Shown here: positions 51,151 through 62,440 of the stretch, piece by piece
Numbering within the stretch: the first letter of the stretch is position 1
How the letters are laid out: each line of letters begins with the position of its first letter
NCBI GenBank assembly: GCA_037013685.1
Contig: CM072887.1
Location: 45,621,154-45,685,153, forward strand
Direction of reading: 5' to 3'
DNA length: 64,000 nucleotides
Source: Acridotheres tristis
Taxonomy: Eukaryota > Chordata > Aves > Passeriformes > Sturnidae
The notes under the pieces: generated by a model
What the model was told of the DNA's origin: nothing
The model's database searches: none
What the model saw: the letters and a program-made list of their open reading frames with translations, nothing else
Made by a program: the position numbers and the translations under genes

Positions 51151-54100
51151 TATTGCCAAAAGTGACCAAGAATAAATCCCATATAATGATCTATTGAAAT
51201 AAACTATTTCACAGGACACAAAGGTAGAACTCCTGTTTGAAGGGAAAGGAAGAAGTATAAACCTTCAATACATTTAAAATTACATTTATACATGTATTAT
51301 ATAAAGATGGCAAGTGAAAGCCCTGAGCTTTGCACTGCACAACAGCACATCTTAGTTTCTGTAATTTATAGTCGAGAGTTCCTAAACTTTGGAATAGGGA
51401 ACTAGAAATTATTCTCAAGTCCAGTATCTTGGAATCAAAGTTAGCCCTCAGATTCTGGAGCAAAACAAATGTAAAGCAAAAGAATCCCAGAAACAACAAA
51501 AGCAGCTATGGCTTGCGTCACCAGCTGTACACCATAGTGTCTGTTAAAGAGCTGATGGCATGACAGCCACAGATACATCACAGATAAATACAAATACAGC
51601 TACATAAGTAGAACATTTCCACAGGGTTTTCTTCTGAATGTACCTCAAAATGAGATAGAAACACTACCTCAACCTAAGAACAGGACAGTGTGTTCAGTAA
51701 ACTGCTGAACATGAATGTCAACATCCAAAAATAATGCTATAGAAGTAGAGTTGGTGGTAAAGGGAAAGCAAGATCAGAACTATTTTTTTCCAACAAAAAT
51801 AACAAACAAACTTAAGTGCTTCAGGGCACAACTATCTGTAGAGCAGCACATTGCTTAAACTCCGAAAAAATATTTTCCTGTAGCAGAGGTACTATTCTTG
51901 CAGTACAGATTTTTAAGAAATGAGCACAGATAAAACACTCTATAGGTTATTCATCTTTTAAACAAGACAAAGGTATTGCTTCTTACTTTTGGAAACCAAA
52001 CCAATGCATTAACTTTACCGGGCATTAGCATGGCTCCAGTACTGTGATGGACACTGATATGCTGTCCAGATGACAGGAGTCAGAATCTAAATATTTCAGG
52101 CAGGTAGTGTGATGACTCCACCAAGTCACAAATGTGATTTATGAAAGGGTACTAAAAACCTTTAGCTCCTAGTGACTTGAATGAGAATTTTTGTTGCTTA
52201 GTAACCCTTAAAGAAACTGAGAATTTGAAAACTAGTAGTGCTGTGAGCAGCTGTATAGAACAATTGTTTATAGTATTCTGGTTGTCTAAAATTGCATGCC
52301 TATAACGGTAGTACTTTACCATCCAAAGTAGTACTTTGACAAACTTAAGGTACTCTGCACAGAGTAAACAGATCTTTACAGAATTTCACTAAGACTTGTT
52401 TAATTGTACCACAGACCACCTATTTTACAGATGACACTGCTAAAATAAACTACTCATGACATACAGAAACTTTAGAAGAGCTCTATACAATAGCATTCAT
52501 TATTCACACATTAAGTTCTGCATTTGCTGCTAAGAAGGCATCCTGTTTCACAGTTTTGAACTTATACCTGCAGCACTAAATATGCTAATATCAGAGGGTT
52601 TGCAGTACAGCCACAAAATGCTCTGTATTTTCCCCTCTGTACAGACCAAAGTATACAACAGAAAGACAATTCTTACTGGAAAACACCTGATACAATTTTT
52701 TGTAATTTTGAGGGTTACTATTAAGATTTGTCATTCTTCTTTTTGATATTGATTCTACATCAAATGCAGTTGTATGGTTCCTGCTGATATCAAGAGATGC
52801 CATGAATCTACATCTGAGGGCAGAATCTAGCTCACAGAAGATTAATACTTCTTGCAGTTTCTAGTTTAGAGAAGTGTAGGTGTTAAGAAGCACTAATGTC
52901 TTTCAAAAGGCATTCAGTAAACTGCTTATTCATCCTGATACAAAAGGAAATCAGGAAAACTGTAGTTTTCCATCAGAATTAAAGGTGCTTTTAAACAGTT
53001 AATTGAAATATTTCAGTGCAATTAATTTTCATGAGACGGAAGACAATGTACAATAGTGTTACATCACATACGTGAGATACTGTAAAAAAACTATTATATA
53101 TTTAAATACAAATACTATCTATTTTTAATACAACCATTTGGTCATCTCTAGTCAATTATGAATTAATAATCAATAGGTCTTAAGGCAGCAGGACTCTGCA
53201 TGGCTGGGAGGATATGCATATACACACATGTACATTCACATTATACAACCATCTTCAACATCAAGAATAAGTGGATGAGGAAAAAAAAATCCTTCTATGT
53301 TACAGGGAGCAGTTTTCACTTTCAGCTAGATAATCCTTGTACATCCGAACTGCATTGTGAAGAGATCTTCTCTATTTGCTACCTCTTTCTCTGCGGCACA
53401 ATCTCCCTAGAACTTCACACTCCATTAGTCAACAGGATTCAGCACAGGTCAGAGAAAGAAAGCAAACACACAACTCCAGCAGAAGTGACGCAGAAGAGCT
53501 AATACAGCTTCAAAAGTCCCATTTTACCCAGTTTCAGTAAAAACAGTACATGAATGCCAGGAGAATGATCATTTCACTGCAATGGATAAATTTCCATCCA
53601 GATGGTTCTTGGTGTTTATTTGGCTCTTGATTGAGGTTTTTCAGATTCAAACCAGCACACGTTTGATATGAATACTACGTGATAAATTCTTAGAGCCTTC
53701 CCCAAAAGCATTTCTTGTTTGAATGACACCATGGATCTAATAGACTCTAGTTTCATTTGACAGCTATCAAGATATCCTCAATTAAGTAGAAATAATAGAA
53801 CTATAAAAATCTTGAAAAATAGGCCTCTTCATCGGAAAAATATGGATAAAATACACATTACATTGAGTGTCATCTTTCCAGTTTCTAATTATCAGCAATA
53901 AACTTTTAGGCAGACGTATATTTGAGGGAATAACAGTAAGAAGGCAATAACAGTAAGAGAAAGCAAGACTGATGTCACTGTTTTTTTGATGCCCTGACCA
54001 CTTTCCCAGACAAGACAGCTTCTCTGAAACTAAGCCCATAAAACTGTCTTCTCAAAGACATGCTCAGCATTACAAACTGAGAAAGATCCACAGCAGCATC

Positions 54101-54757
54101 TGAAAAAGGAAGCTTTCAAACACAAATAAATACACATGCAAGCACAAAACTAGCCCCAAATTTTTAGTGGCTAAATAGCCTAAATGCCACAGTCCCATTC
54201 CTGTCAGGTAAGAATTCCAAATGTTATCTGTTAAAAGCTTCCCCTGACAGTTGCAATGAATTTATGAGTTGCTCCTACAGCTCTATTTCCTGGCCTGCCT
54301 GCTGTCCTGCACTAACCCAGGCTGTTCTCACATGCCAAATGAAACTGCAGTTCCCAATTCTGTTTCTCAGACAGTTCAGCTCCAATGTCCCCTGTGGCTT
54401 CCCAGCCAGCCTCATTCCCACGATATCTATTCCAGTTACTCTTATAACCAACACATACTTTAATAACTAGCTCAACCTTTTTTATCTTCAGCTTTTAGTT
54501 GTAGCTGGTGGCAATCTCTCACCAAAAATCAAAATTCTCAGTTGATTCCTTCACCACGGGAAATTGCACATGTACTTTTTCTTCAATGCATCATTATCCC
54601 AAAGTTTCAGCTGAAGACATTTCTCTGAAGTGGTCCACCTCTACTAGTACTAAGTCCACCCTCAAAGTTTTCTTCCCTTATACATTTTGGTACGGTTCAT
54701 ATTAACATTATTAAAATCCAGACTTTTCTTGCCCTACTACTGCAATCTGTTTCCATT

Positions 54758-54812
54758 TAAAAACAAACAAACGAAACAAAACAAACAACAAAGAAAAACA
54801 AACAAACAGAAC
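54758..54812. repeat. (AAAC)n simple repeat, followed by G9
   Basis: Imperfect AAAC/AAAAC units run for about 50 bp, followed a few bases later by nine consecutive G residues (54,819-54,827). Purely low-complexity. Confidence 0.85.
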
Positions 54813-57427
54813 CCAGACGGGGGGGGGAAAAAGCAGGAATAATGGATGCCACTCCAGGTAGTATTTTGCAGCCTTAGACCTAATGGCTCCCTCTTATGTA
54901 GAAAATAGTTTGCACCTTTTTTTACCAAAAATAAAAGGATTTCCAGCTTTTCCTTTGCTCTGACATGTCACTGTTGCATCTCAGTTTAGCTATCTGTAAC
55001 ACAGAGAATAATTCTATGTATCTCTTTCAAAAAGCTTTATATTTTAGAGTAATAGTTGAAAACTGGCCATTGTTCACACTCTATATTACTATATACCTGC
55101 ACGATTTACCTTTCTGCAACCCTGTGAGAAAATTTTTAAGGCATGTTTGAAAAAAATATTCTGCTGTTTACTTTGGTTTGTTCTTTCTAGGTTAGACTTG
55201 GGATTTTCATTTTTTTTTTACACCTAGTGGCAATCAAGACCAAAAAGTCAAAAACCTCATTTTACTGTGGAAATTAACTAAATTTCTTCTCTTTTAGCAG
55301 CTTTTACAAACTGATTTAAAGAAGTAGGTGTAGTGATTCCTGTACTAAAAGTTGCAACTATGCTTCAATTGGTTTGAGATTCCTGAATTGGGAAAATAGC
55401 ATATTTTTAAAAGTTGTATTTACATGGAACTAAATGGTCCCCACCATTTATTTCCAGCTTTGGTGGGGACCTGTCAAATATTATGATATGATAGAGATTA
55501 CTATAAAAATTCCTGCAGTCCACAAAGAATGTTTTAAGCCTGAACTGAAAGAAAACAAAACTCCAAAACAAACAATTTCTGCCTCGATATTGCACGTCAC
55601 TCTCAATAGCATCATTGTTTCCATAGCTACAAATGTAGACTGCTTCAAAGGAAAGAAGCAGAGCAACTGAAAATGACAATGCACAATCAAAACAGGCACA
55701 TACATTTTTCAGATGGCACATGTGGGATGGAGAAAAGAATTAAACATGGTGGCACAGAATGCTGTGGGGTTTTTGCATTTGACAGTAATACCAGTGATGA
55801 GAACACATCAAGCTCAGAACAGTAAGCAGCAGTAAATCTCTCACTGCAGTATCACTTGATGTATTTCTATACCTAGTGGAAGGAAGAGCAGAACAGAAAG
55901 GATGGAAAACACCAGCAGGAATCATCAAAACAGGAGAAGTGTCCCTCTTGCTGATCTAGGCACCTACAGACTCAGACACATTTTTTAAATGGAATTTCCT
56001 TGGAATTTTCAGTTGTTCTATATGGTTATGAAGACAATCAAACCCTTTATACTGCTTTTATCACAAATGATGACGAAATTTAGATACATGCTACAACTAA
56101 TACTAACTATCACCATTCCAGGAGAGGATACAGCAAAATGAATCTGCACAGAGGAGAGCTACAAAACATGAGGGTGAGAGCATAGAGGAAAACAAAAGTC
56201 ACTCCACAGCATCAACCAGCTATTCTGTCCATCTCTATTAAGTTCCCGCTCCCTACATTTCCCTGTGCAAAAGCTTACTTCACTATCAACCAGCTACTCC
56301 AGGACTACAACTTCCTGATAACTTATTGGATAGGAGGGTAAATTATTTCCTTCCTACAGCAGAAATTCCCATGGTTCACAAATGTCGACCCTTCCCCATC
56401 AATTAACTCTATAATGATGAGTGTTAGAATAACACCAAGACCATCAACCAGACTCACACCAGTGCCACTCTTCTTCTCAGAAGAAGAAACATCATAATCT
56501 AGAGGTTTACTGTAATTTAATAAATAATTTTTTAAAAATTATAAACACACTAGGAAAAACCACACAAAAAAACCCCAAAACCCCACATTACTTATCTCTA
56601 GTACCTTAGAGCACTCTGCCTTTTCCAATGTAGTAACAAACAAGATGCCTTCACAGAATGTCACGGCATATTCAGAAACGTGTAGTATCAGAGTGATTCT
56701 TCCCTTCTCAGAGTGATGGCACTCATAAAAATCCACCTAAAATGTCCTTCTTAGTCTCACAGGCTCTAAGGAACACAGTTCTCCATTATACCATTTTCTT
56801 CCAACAATCTTTTTAGGGAGCAGTTGATAAAGGCCACATGAGAACAGAGCAGTTTATACTGGAAGTCATCTCTAGTGGAAGCAGAGATGGAGAATGGTTA
56901 TTAGATGGTGTCACTGCTCCCTCAGATGTTGTCCCTGCATGACTACTGCTCATTTACAACAATATTGGAAATTATCATGCTTTGAAGGTGTGGTGTCTAC
57001 GAAGAATATTAGATCATGTTAAACTATGGAGTTTGAGATTACAAATTCAGCCCTTGCTATACATGAGTACTGGCATATATGACTTTCCACCATTGTCAGA
57101 GAAACAGAACAAACACCTCATTATCTTTATTAGAACACTGAAAGCCCCACTGCCGCCAAAATGTCAGTCACAAGAATATTACCTTTCAGACAAGGATAAT
57201 CTTATTGCTACAAAATAAAGCTATCAGCTCTCAAATGAAGCTAGTTCAGGCAGCAATACAATAACCATCAAACTTGCAAGTCAGAACTCCTAATAGCTGC
57301 AGCATATGTTTGACTGAAAAAGTAAGCAAAGCACAGACCAGAAAGTTTAGTAAGACCAGAAGTAGGTCTAAAATACAAGTTCCTAACAGGAAACTCTTAC
57401 TCTTTTAATTGTGTGCAGAGATTTAAA

Positions 57428-57458
57428 ATTTAAAAAAAAAAAAAGAAAAAAAAAAAGG
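57428..57458. repeat. Poly(A) run
   Basis: About 30 bp of A with single G interruptions. No adjoining retroelement or processed pseudogene was recognised. Confidence 0.85.
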
Positions 57459-60400
57459 ACAGGTCAGGCTCTGAAACTTAGAAAAACTTCATAGTATGGG
57501 CCTTCTACTACACTAATACATCTCAAGTTTCTTCCCTAAGACCTAGCTTGTAGCAGTAAGTTAGTGTTGCCAAAACATGAGATTTCTGCATGAGCAATTT
57601 GTGATGTTAAAAGACTATGGATTTCAGTCTCTTATCTCTTCTAATTGCTGGCTGGAATGGACTCTGTCAGAGAGGAAATAAAAGGAGGGGTTTTACATTT
57701 TTCATATTTACCTCAGGCTACCAGCAGAAAAATTCAGGACTTTTTCTAAGGTATGTCAGTGCCAATGATGTGTCACATGTCATTACTTTATAATTAGGCT
57801 GATAGACAAAAAGAATAATGCAGCTGACATTCTATTAAAATAAAAATTATTCCCCAAGGCATAAAAACACTGATACAAGCATCTTAAAAGGCAGAGTAAA
57901 AATTATATAGGGAACTATTTATCTGTGCTGCTGTCTTTTCCAGATTCAAATAAGTAATTCTTAGTTATGTGTGTATTGAATATTGAATTATCTTATGCTG
58001 ATTTTTTAAAATTCCTTTTTGAAAGCACAATGTAATGAAACCCTTGCTCAGCTAGGAATAAAAGCTGACTGATGAAAATAAGAGACTATCTACACTATAT
58101 ATTACTTGAGATGACAATTTGATTATCAATTGTTCAATTCTTCAAATAAGCAAATAATCAAAAACAAATGCATTCAAAAAAATAGAAAACCAGTAATTTT
58201 TTTCAAGAGTTTGAAACAACTGAGCTTTAAAAACCAAATTTGAAAACACTGGGACTTCATTCTGTATAGAATTTTTTATAAAATTCTCATGGCAGAATCA
58301 AGATTTAGGCAATACAGAGCTGTAACTCCATGTAGTACAGAACATACTTAGTTCAGATTGTGTCTGTAAATTAGACAGACTAGCAGAATTACCGGATTAC
58401 AAAATTGTGGTTTATAGCCAAAATAACAGCCTTCACAGCATATCCAAATTTTAACTCTTCATTAACAGAAGTAAGAGATGTTCCATCTATTCTTTGCGGG
58501 TACAGATATCACAAAATGTGTGCATTTCCATCTGTTGACGTATAAACTACCAGAAGAAAGCATTTTCACCTTTGTGAATTTCAGCAACATTATTCAAACA
58601 TAAGACTTCAAATTCAGTTCAGATTGAACCCAGCCCATAGCATGTACTTTTTTTTCTAAAAACTGTTAATATTTTTCCAGTTGGCCAAATAAGAGAGTCC
58701 TCCATAAAGGTGTCAGATCTAGTTCTTTGTTCATACAGTGCTTTCGTTCCCAGCACCATGACAGACAAAGAGAGAAGTATTGTGTTTTCAAATGTATTAC
58801 AAGGAATCCTATGATTTAGTTGTTCCTATTAAAGAATTATACACTCTAAAGTGAAATGATTTCCAGTTGACTATCCTCTTATGTTCCAGATCCAGAATTT
58901 AGGACATTTGCTTACATCAATATCCTATTTCAAGAAAAGGCAGATTTCTTGAAAAGTTATCTATTATTTTGCTGCCTGTTCCTTGAGTACTGCCAAAGGA
59001 AAGGCTACTTAGTTTTCTCTCTGTACTCTAACACAGTGTACATAACCTGAAATTATCTTTAATTCACCATGCAAGAAAAATAAATAGGCAAAAAAACCCA
59101 AAAACAATACAAATAGGGCATGTAATGCTGTAGAAGGCCAGTATTTTTCAAAGTTTAATATTCAGACACCTCTTGTTTACTGGCAAGAAGGGAAGGACTA
59201 CTGCTACACTGAAGGACACAAATTCGTATCATCCCTTTACAGATGTATTGCAGAGAACAAAAGAGGTGTTTTATGTCTTGATTTGCTGAAATTACACCTG
59301 AGGTGATGTGTCCTATTCCCACTCCTCATTTTCAAATCTCCTGTGCATCACCAGGACTGTCGTCACTTGCCCCAGCTGTTCCATTCAATCTGGATGCTGC
59401 TCAAAGGCGATGGATACTACCCAGAGCCAATGATAAATTTTGGCATAAGGTCATACTAAATACCATAGGTCACAAATTTTACCACAGATTTTACCAAACT
59501 CACCAAAGGAAGAGAGAAACAGTTTCTCTGTGTTGTCCCTCTGTGTACTAAATAAGCTGAGAAAATACCTTTTTGCCAGCATTGAAGTAAATAGCAAATG
59601 TAGAAAGATTCTGTTTAGAAAGATCAAAAACCTGCAACGAACAATATAAGATCTGGTATATTGCCTTTCATATATACAGCATATTTTAAATGTATGCAAT
59701 TGCCTTTTGAAACACACTTGTGACGTTAATGGCAAGGTAATCTGTATTCTTCTAGATGTGCATTTGTAGAAGGATAACCACAGTTACGTTCATAAATTCA
59801 TTGACTTATATAAAAGGAGCCTAATTTCACAAAATAGCAGACACAATAAACCGAAATCAGCAACATAGCTGAAAACACGAAGAGAAAAAGCATGCATCAG
59901 ACTTCAATTTGAGACTACTTTTTAATTTCTGAGAAAATAACACTTACCACAGTTATTGTTTATACTTCAGTTCACCTCAAAGACTAAACTGATTATATAT
60001 CAGATGTTTTCTATTACAGTTAACTTGTAAGCGGAAAAGTCAATGCCTCTAACAAAGTAAAATATTGATTTTTTTCCACCTGGTAAAAACGACCACAAAC
60101 AAGTTAAGAAGCACTGTGTTCTAAGAATAAACAAGCAGTTGCATAATTACTTATTTCAATTTGCAACAGCAAAATTATGTTTTCTCCATTATTATTAGAA
60201 CGTGTGTTGTTATTCTTTTTACCTAAATGCAATTAAAGCTTTTTAAAAAAATTTATAAAGGCATCTCACAATCTCCAAGCATTTACTCTCACTTAAATTA
60301 AAGCATAATCACTACATAAGCCTCACTATTAGAGTTCAATACCTGGAAATTTTGTGTATTGATGTTGTAAGAATAACTACACTGGAAGTCTTCTCAGAGA

Positions 60401-60888
60401 AAAATTCTAAAGTATGGTTTCAGGGGGGTTTTTACTTGTGGCAATTGCAGATAGGCGAGACCTTTAATCAGCTCTTCCCCTCATATTAAATAATTTAATG
60501 GTTCCAACTTCTCTGCACAAGAGAGAAATACTGTATTGTACAGTTGATATTTAGTTTTAATACATATTGAACCGTTTTACAAATAAACTTTAAAGTGAAC
60601 ACTTGACCTCAAAACATGGTCCAGTCTCTGGCATGTCACCACCTTCATGTATCATATGTATAAATGCAGAGAGTGACTGAAATACATCAAGTATCTCAAA
60701 TTGAAAAGCAGCTGCTTCTGAACAAGATGCAAAGTTGACGTGTGCAGATTTTATCATTTCAAACAACAGATACATTCATTTCTCTATTCAAGAAACTGGA
60801 GAGAAACAGCAAAAATAATGGCTTCACTTGCTAGGCAAAAGGTCCAGGACTTCACCTTCCTCAGCTTCTGAAAAATACAAAGGCTTAC

Positions 60889-60966
60889 CTTTCTGTACAC
60901 CAGCATGTTTGGGGATTCATCAGCCACCCCATTGCTGCTTTGCCCATAATTATTTCCTTGTGCCAT
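60889..60966 (-). CDS. RGS7: RGS7 first coding exon (N-terminal 26 residues)
   Basis: Read on the minus strand, this segment encodes 26 residues beginning MAQGNNYGQ and ending NMLVYRK. I recognise these as the N-terminus of RGS7, with Ser at residue 10 where I recall Thr in mammals. RGS7 is an R7-family GTPase-activating protein. It speeds GTP hydrolysis by Galpha-o/i in neurons and works as an obligate complex with Gbeta5 through its GGL domain. Its DEP domain binds membrane anchors such as R7BP and GPR158. This exon lies just before the DEP domain, so no functional domain is visible here. The ATG (60,966-60,964) has G at -3 and G at +4, a good start context. The exon ends on a complete Lys codon, where the known protein continues with the DEP region. 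RGS6 was considered, but its N-terminus differs clearly. The rest of the gene lies beyond position 1. Confidence 0.93.
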
Positions 60967-61000
60967 GTCCCACAAATTTGATCCGCTTTTGGATGTTGCA
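60889..61000 (-). other. RGS7: RGS7 exon 2 with splice sites
   Basis: The exon is 112 nt: 34 nt of 5' UTR followed by 78 coding nt. On the minus strand the acceptor is a pyrimidine-rich run ending TTTTGCAG just before position 61,000. The donor is AGAAAG|GTAAGCC at 60,889/60,888. Both match vertebrate splice consensus well. The reading frame would run on into the intron (VSLCIFQ...) if unspliced, which supports the donor as the real coding boundary. There is no ATG within the 34-nt UTR part. This is called exon 2 because a separate GC-rich first exon upstream is expected in the CpG island. Confidence 0.88.
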
Positions 61001-61571
61001 CTGCAAAAGGTAAAAGTGGTTTCAATAGGGCATCGCCTCAGGTCTCCTTGCTTCCCTGATGATTAATGGACCTGACTTACATGTTATCAAAGTCACTGTA
61101 TGCTCTTACTCCAACAGATATTTACATTGGAGAAAAGCTGCTAATTCACCATTTACTGTCACTAAGCTCTTTTGCCGGTAAATAATGGATGTAACGTGCT
61201 GATCTAATTTAAACGCTAATGAATTGTCACTCAGAACCCTGACACACCGCTAACCACCACATCACACAGACGCCTCCTCACAAAGCGCTTCTTCCTCCCC
61301 TGCACGGGCTTCGCCAAGGGACGCTCTCCACCCTCGGGGCCAGTTTTGGGAGGACTGACTCGGCCCATGACGTGTATTCAGCAGTGCCCTCCGCTCGCAG
61401 CTCGGGTCGTAGCAACTTTCACAACATTCAAACGCACGAAAAGCAAACCAGACGCTTTGAGCTCCCTGTAATTCACCAGCACATCTATGCTGGTACATAC
61501 TCCGGGAGAGGGGAGCAGGTGACGAGGGAAAATGAAGAAACAAGCCAGAACACCGTTCCGGTTGCTCTCAC
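61001..61571 (-). other. RGS7: RGS7 intron 1 (minimum extent)
   Basis: This segment lies between the exon-2 acceptor and the nearer candidate exon-1 donor. If the upstream donor is used, the intron runs to 62,044. It passes from AT-rich sequence into the CpG island shoulder and includes a TGACGT CRE half-site at 61,368-61,373. No gene or repeat was recognised. Confidence 0.6.
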
Positions 61572-61575
61572 CTAC
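61566..61575 (-). other. RGS7: Candidate exon-1 splice donor (downstream)
   Basis: On the minus strand the sequence reads AAGTAG|GTGAGAG, with the exon ending at 61,572. Positions +3 to +5 (GAG) fit the consensus better than the donor at 62,044. Its use would bring an upstream ATG (61,581-61,579) into the mRNA, in a frame that overlaps the RGS7 start. Confidence 0.45.
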
Positions 61576-62290
61576 TTTCATCGCACTTTACCGCCAAACA
61601 CCGGCTCCCTGCCAGCCCCGTCTCCTCCCCGCCCTCCCCCGGGTCACACGGGAGCTGCACTAAGCAGGAGCTCGGATCATGCCGTAGCTCCGGCTTTGCA
61701 CGCAGGTGTAAGAATGTGCTCCATCTACAGACCACACCGGCGGATGCGGAGAGCGCGGAGAGCCGCCGAGCCCTGCTCCGAGCACTAAGCTCCCGAGCCC
61801 TCCCGAGCCCCGAGACCGCTCGGGTTGGCTGCTCCCCGTCCGCCCGCCGGCTCCGGGCGGCCCAAGGCCGGGCGGTCCGGCTCTCTCCCGGGCAGCCCGG
61901 CGCGGAGCCCGCGGTTCCAGCACCGCGGACAGCGGCGGCAGCGCCGGCGCCGCCCGGGGGCCCCGGCGGGAGCGGGGCCTCGGCCCCGCCGCGGGAGGCG
62001 CGGGGCGGAGGCGCGGAGGGGTGCGGAGCCGCCCGCTCGGTTACCTCCTGGGCCAAGGTCACTGCGCGCTGCCGCGGCTCCTCGCCTGCTCCTGCTGCTC
62101 CTGGCGCGCCCCGCGCGGTGGGTGTCAGCCGGCAGCGGGCGGAGGGACGCGGCGATCGCTCATCACACACACGCACACACACGCACTGCGGGCGGAGGCA
62201 CTGCTGCCGCTGTCGCTGCCGCCGCCGAGGCTGCGGCTCTCCCGTGCTCTGCCGGAGCGGCGGCAGCTCAGCTCCCTCCCCGCAATGGAG
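61572..62290 (-). other. RGS7: RGS7 first exon / 5' UTR zone (limits uncertain)
   Basis: The non-coding first exon of RGS7 should lie here: the zone is in the CpG island, about 0.6-1.3 kb upstream of the start-codon exon and on the same strand. The transcription start cannot be placed. Two donors are plausible, one after 62,045 and one after 61,572 (separate entries). If the upstream donor is used, an in-frame TGA at 62,061-62,059 sits ahead of the exon-2 ATG. That confirms the ATG as the start. If the downstream donor is used, the frame stays open for about 200 codons upstream, but the only apparent start in that frame is a GTG near 62,182. The exon-2 ATG therefore remains the first in-frame AUG either way. 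The long open frames in this zone reflect high GC and are not called as coding. Confidence 0.5.
62040..62048 (-). other. RGS7: Candidate exon-1 splice donor (upstream)
   Basis: On the minus strand the sequence reads CCAGGAG|GTAACC, with the exon ending at 62,045. It has the GT and A at +3/+4 but C at +5, so it is a moderate donor. Joining it to exon 2 places an in-frame stop upstream of the RGS7 ATG. Confidence 0.45.
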
Positions 62291-62345
62291 CGGCCGTCAC
62301 GTGGGGGACGAGCACGTCAAAGGTGCTGCCGCTGCCGCCGCTCCG
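62186..62345. repeat. GC-rich imperfect triplet tracts (GCC/GCT) and CA-rich run
   Basis: Imperfect CTG/CCG-type triplets occur at about 62,198-62,232 and again at 62,321-62,345. A CA-rich stretch lies just to the left at 62,165-62,187. On the minus strand the triplets read as CAGCGG/GGCGGC units. They sit in the promoter or 5' UTR zone and could be length-variable and strongly structured in RNA. Confidence 0.6.
62298..62319 (-). promoter_or_regulatory. E-box (CACGTG) plus CRE half-site
   Basis: A palindromic CACGTG lies at 62,298-62,303, the type bound by USF/MYC-class bHLH factors. ACGTCA (TGACGT on the minus strand, a CREB/ATF half-site) lies at 62,314-62,319. Both are in the upstream half of the CpG island, where an RGS7 proximal promoter would be. 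The motif match is direct; function is inferred from position. Confidence 0.45.
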
Positions 62346-62440
62346 CCACACGGCACAGCCTTCCTCCTCCTCCTTCCTTCTCCTCCTCTTCCTCAGCGCT
62401 CTCGGCTCCCTCACCGAAAACCGCGGCCAAGAAACTGCAG

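Larger units (their letters stand above)
1..60888 (-). other. RGS7: RGS7 intron 2 (partial, over 60 kb)
   Basis: Everything left of the exon-2 donor GTAAGC is interpreted as one intron in the minus-strand transcript. No acceptor followed by a recognisable DEP-domain exon (expected to begin MEDVIARMQ-like) was found by eye. RGS7 has very long 5' introns in vertebrates, so this is expected. The interval holds LINE and LTR insertions, simple repeats and one unexplained open frame, listed separately. Confidence 0.75.
51151..60888. other. Intronic stretch next to RGS7 exon 2, no recognised gene
   Basis: AT-rich DNA with short open frames only (up to 104 codons). Simple repeats are at 54,758-54,812 and 57,428-57,458, and a 17-bp near-tandem repeat (AATAACAGTAAGA...) lies near 53,929-53,959. 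No LINE or LTR was recognised in these last 9.7 kb before the exon, in contrast to 6-44 kb. Confidence 0.55.
61260..62440. promoter_or_regulatory. RGS7: CpG island promoter of RGS7
   Basis: GC content and CpG frequency jump here against an AT-rich background. The densest part is about 61,730-62,440, with many CGCG, CCGCCC and GGGCGG (Sp1-type) strings. There is no TATA box in an obvious position, as expected for a broad CpG-island promoter. The island overlaps the expected first exon of RGS7 and ends within 300 bp of its first coding exon. No candidate exon with a recognised product was found on the plus strand, so a bidirectional promoter is possible but unsupported. Confidence 0.88.

Noticed and set aside
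60967..60975. RGS7 start three codons earlier (reading as MWD before MAQG)
   Set aside because: That codon is TTG, not ATG. The recognised RGS7 N-terminus begins at the ATG at 60,966 with a good start context.
60828..61013. Plus-strand open frame over RGS7 exon 2
   Set aside because: It is the opposite-strand shadow of a clear coding exon with proper splice sites.
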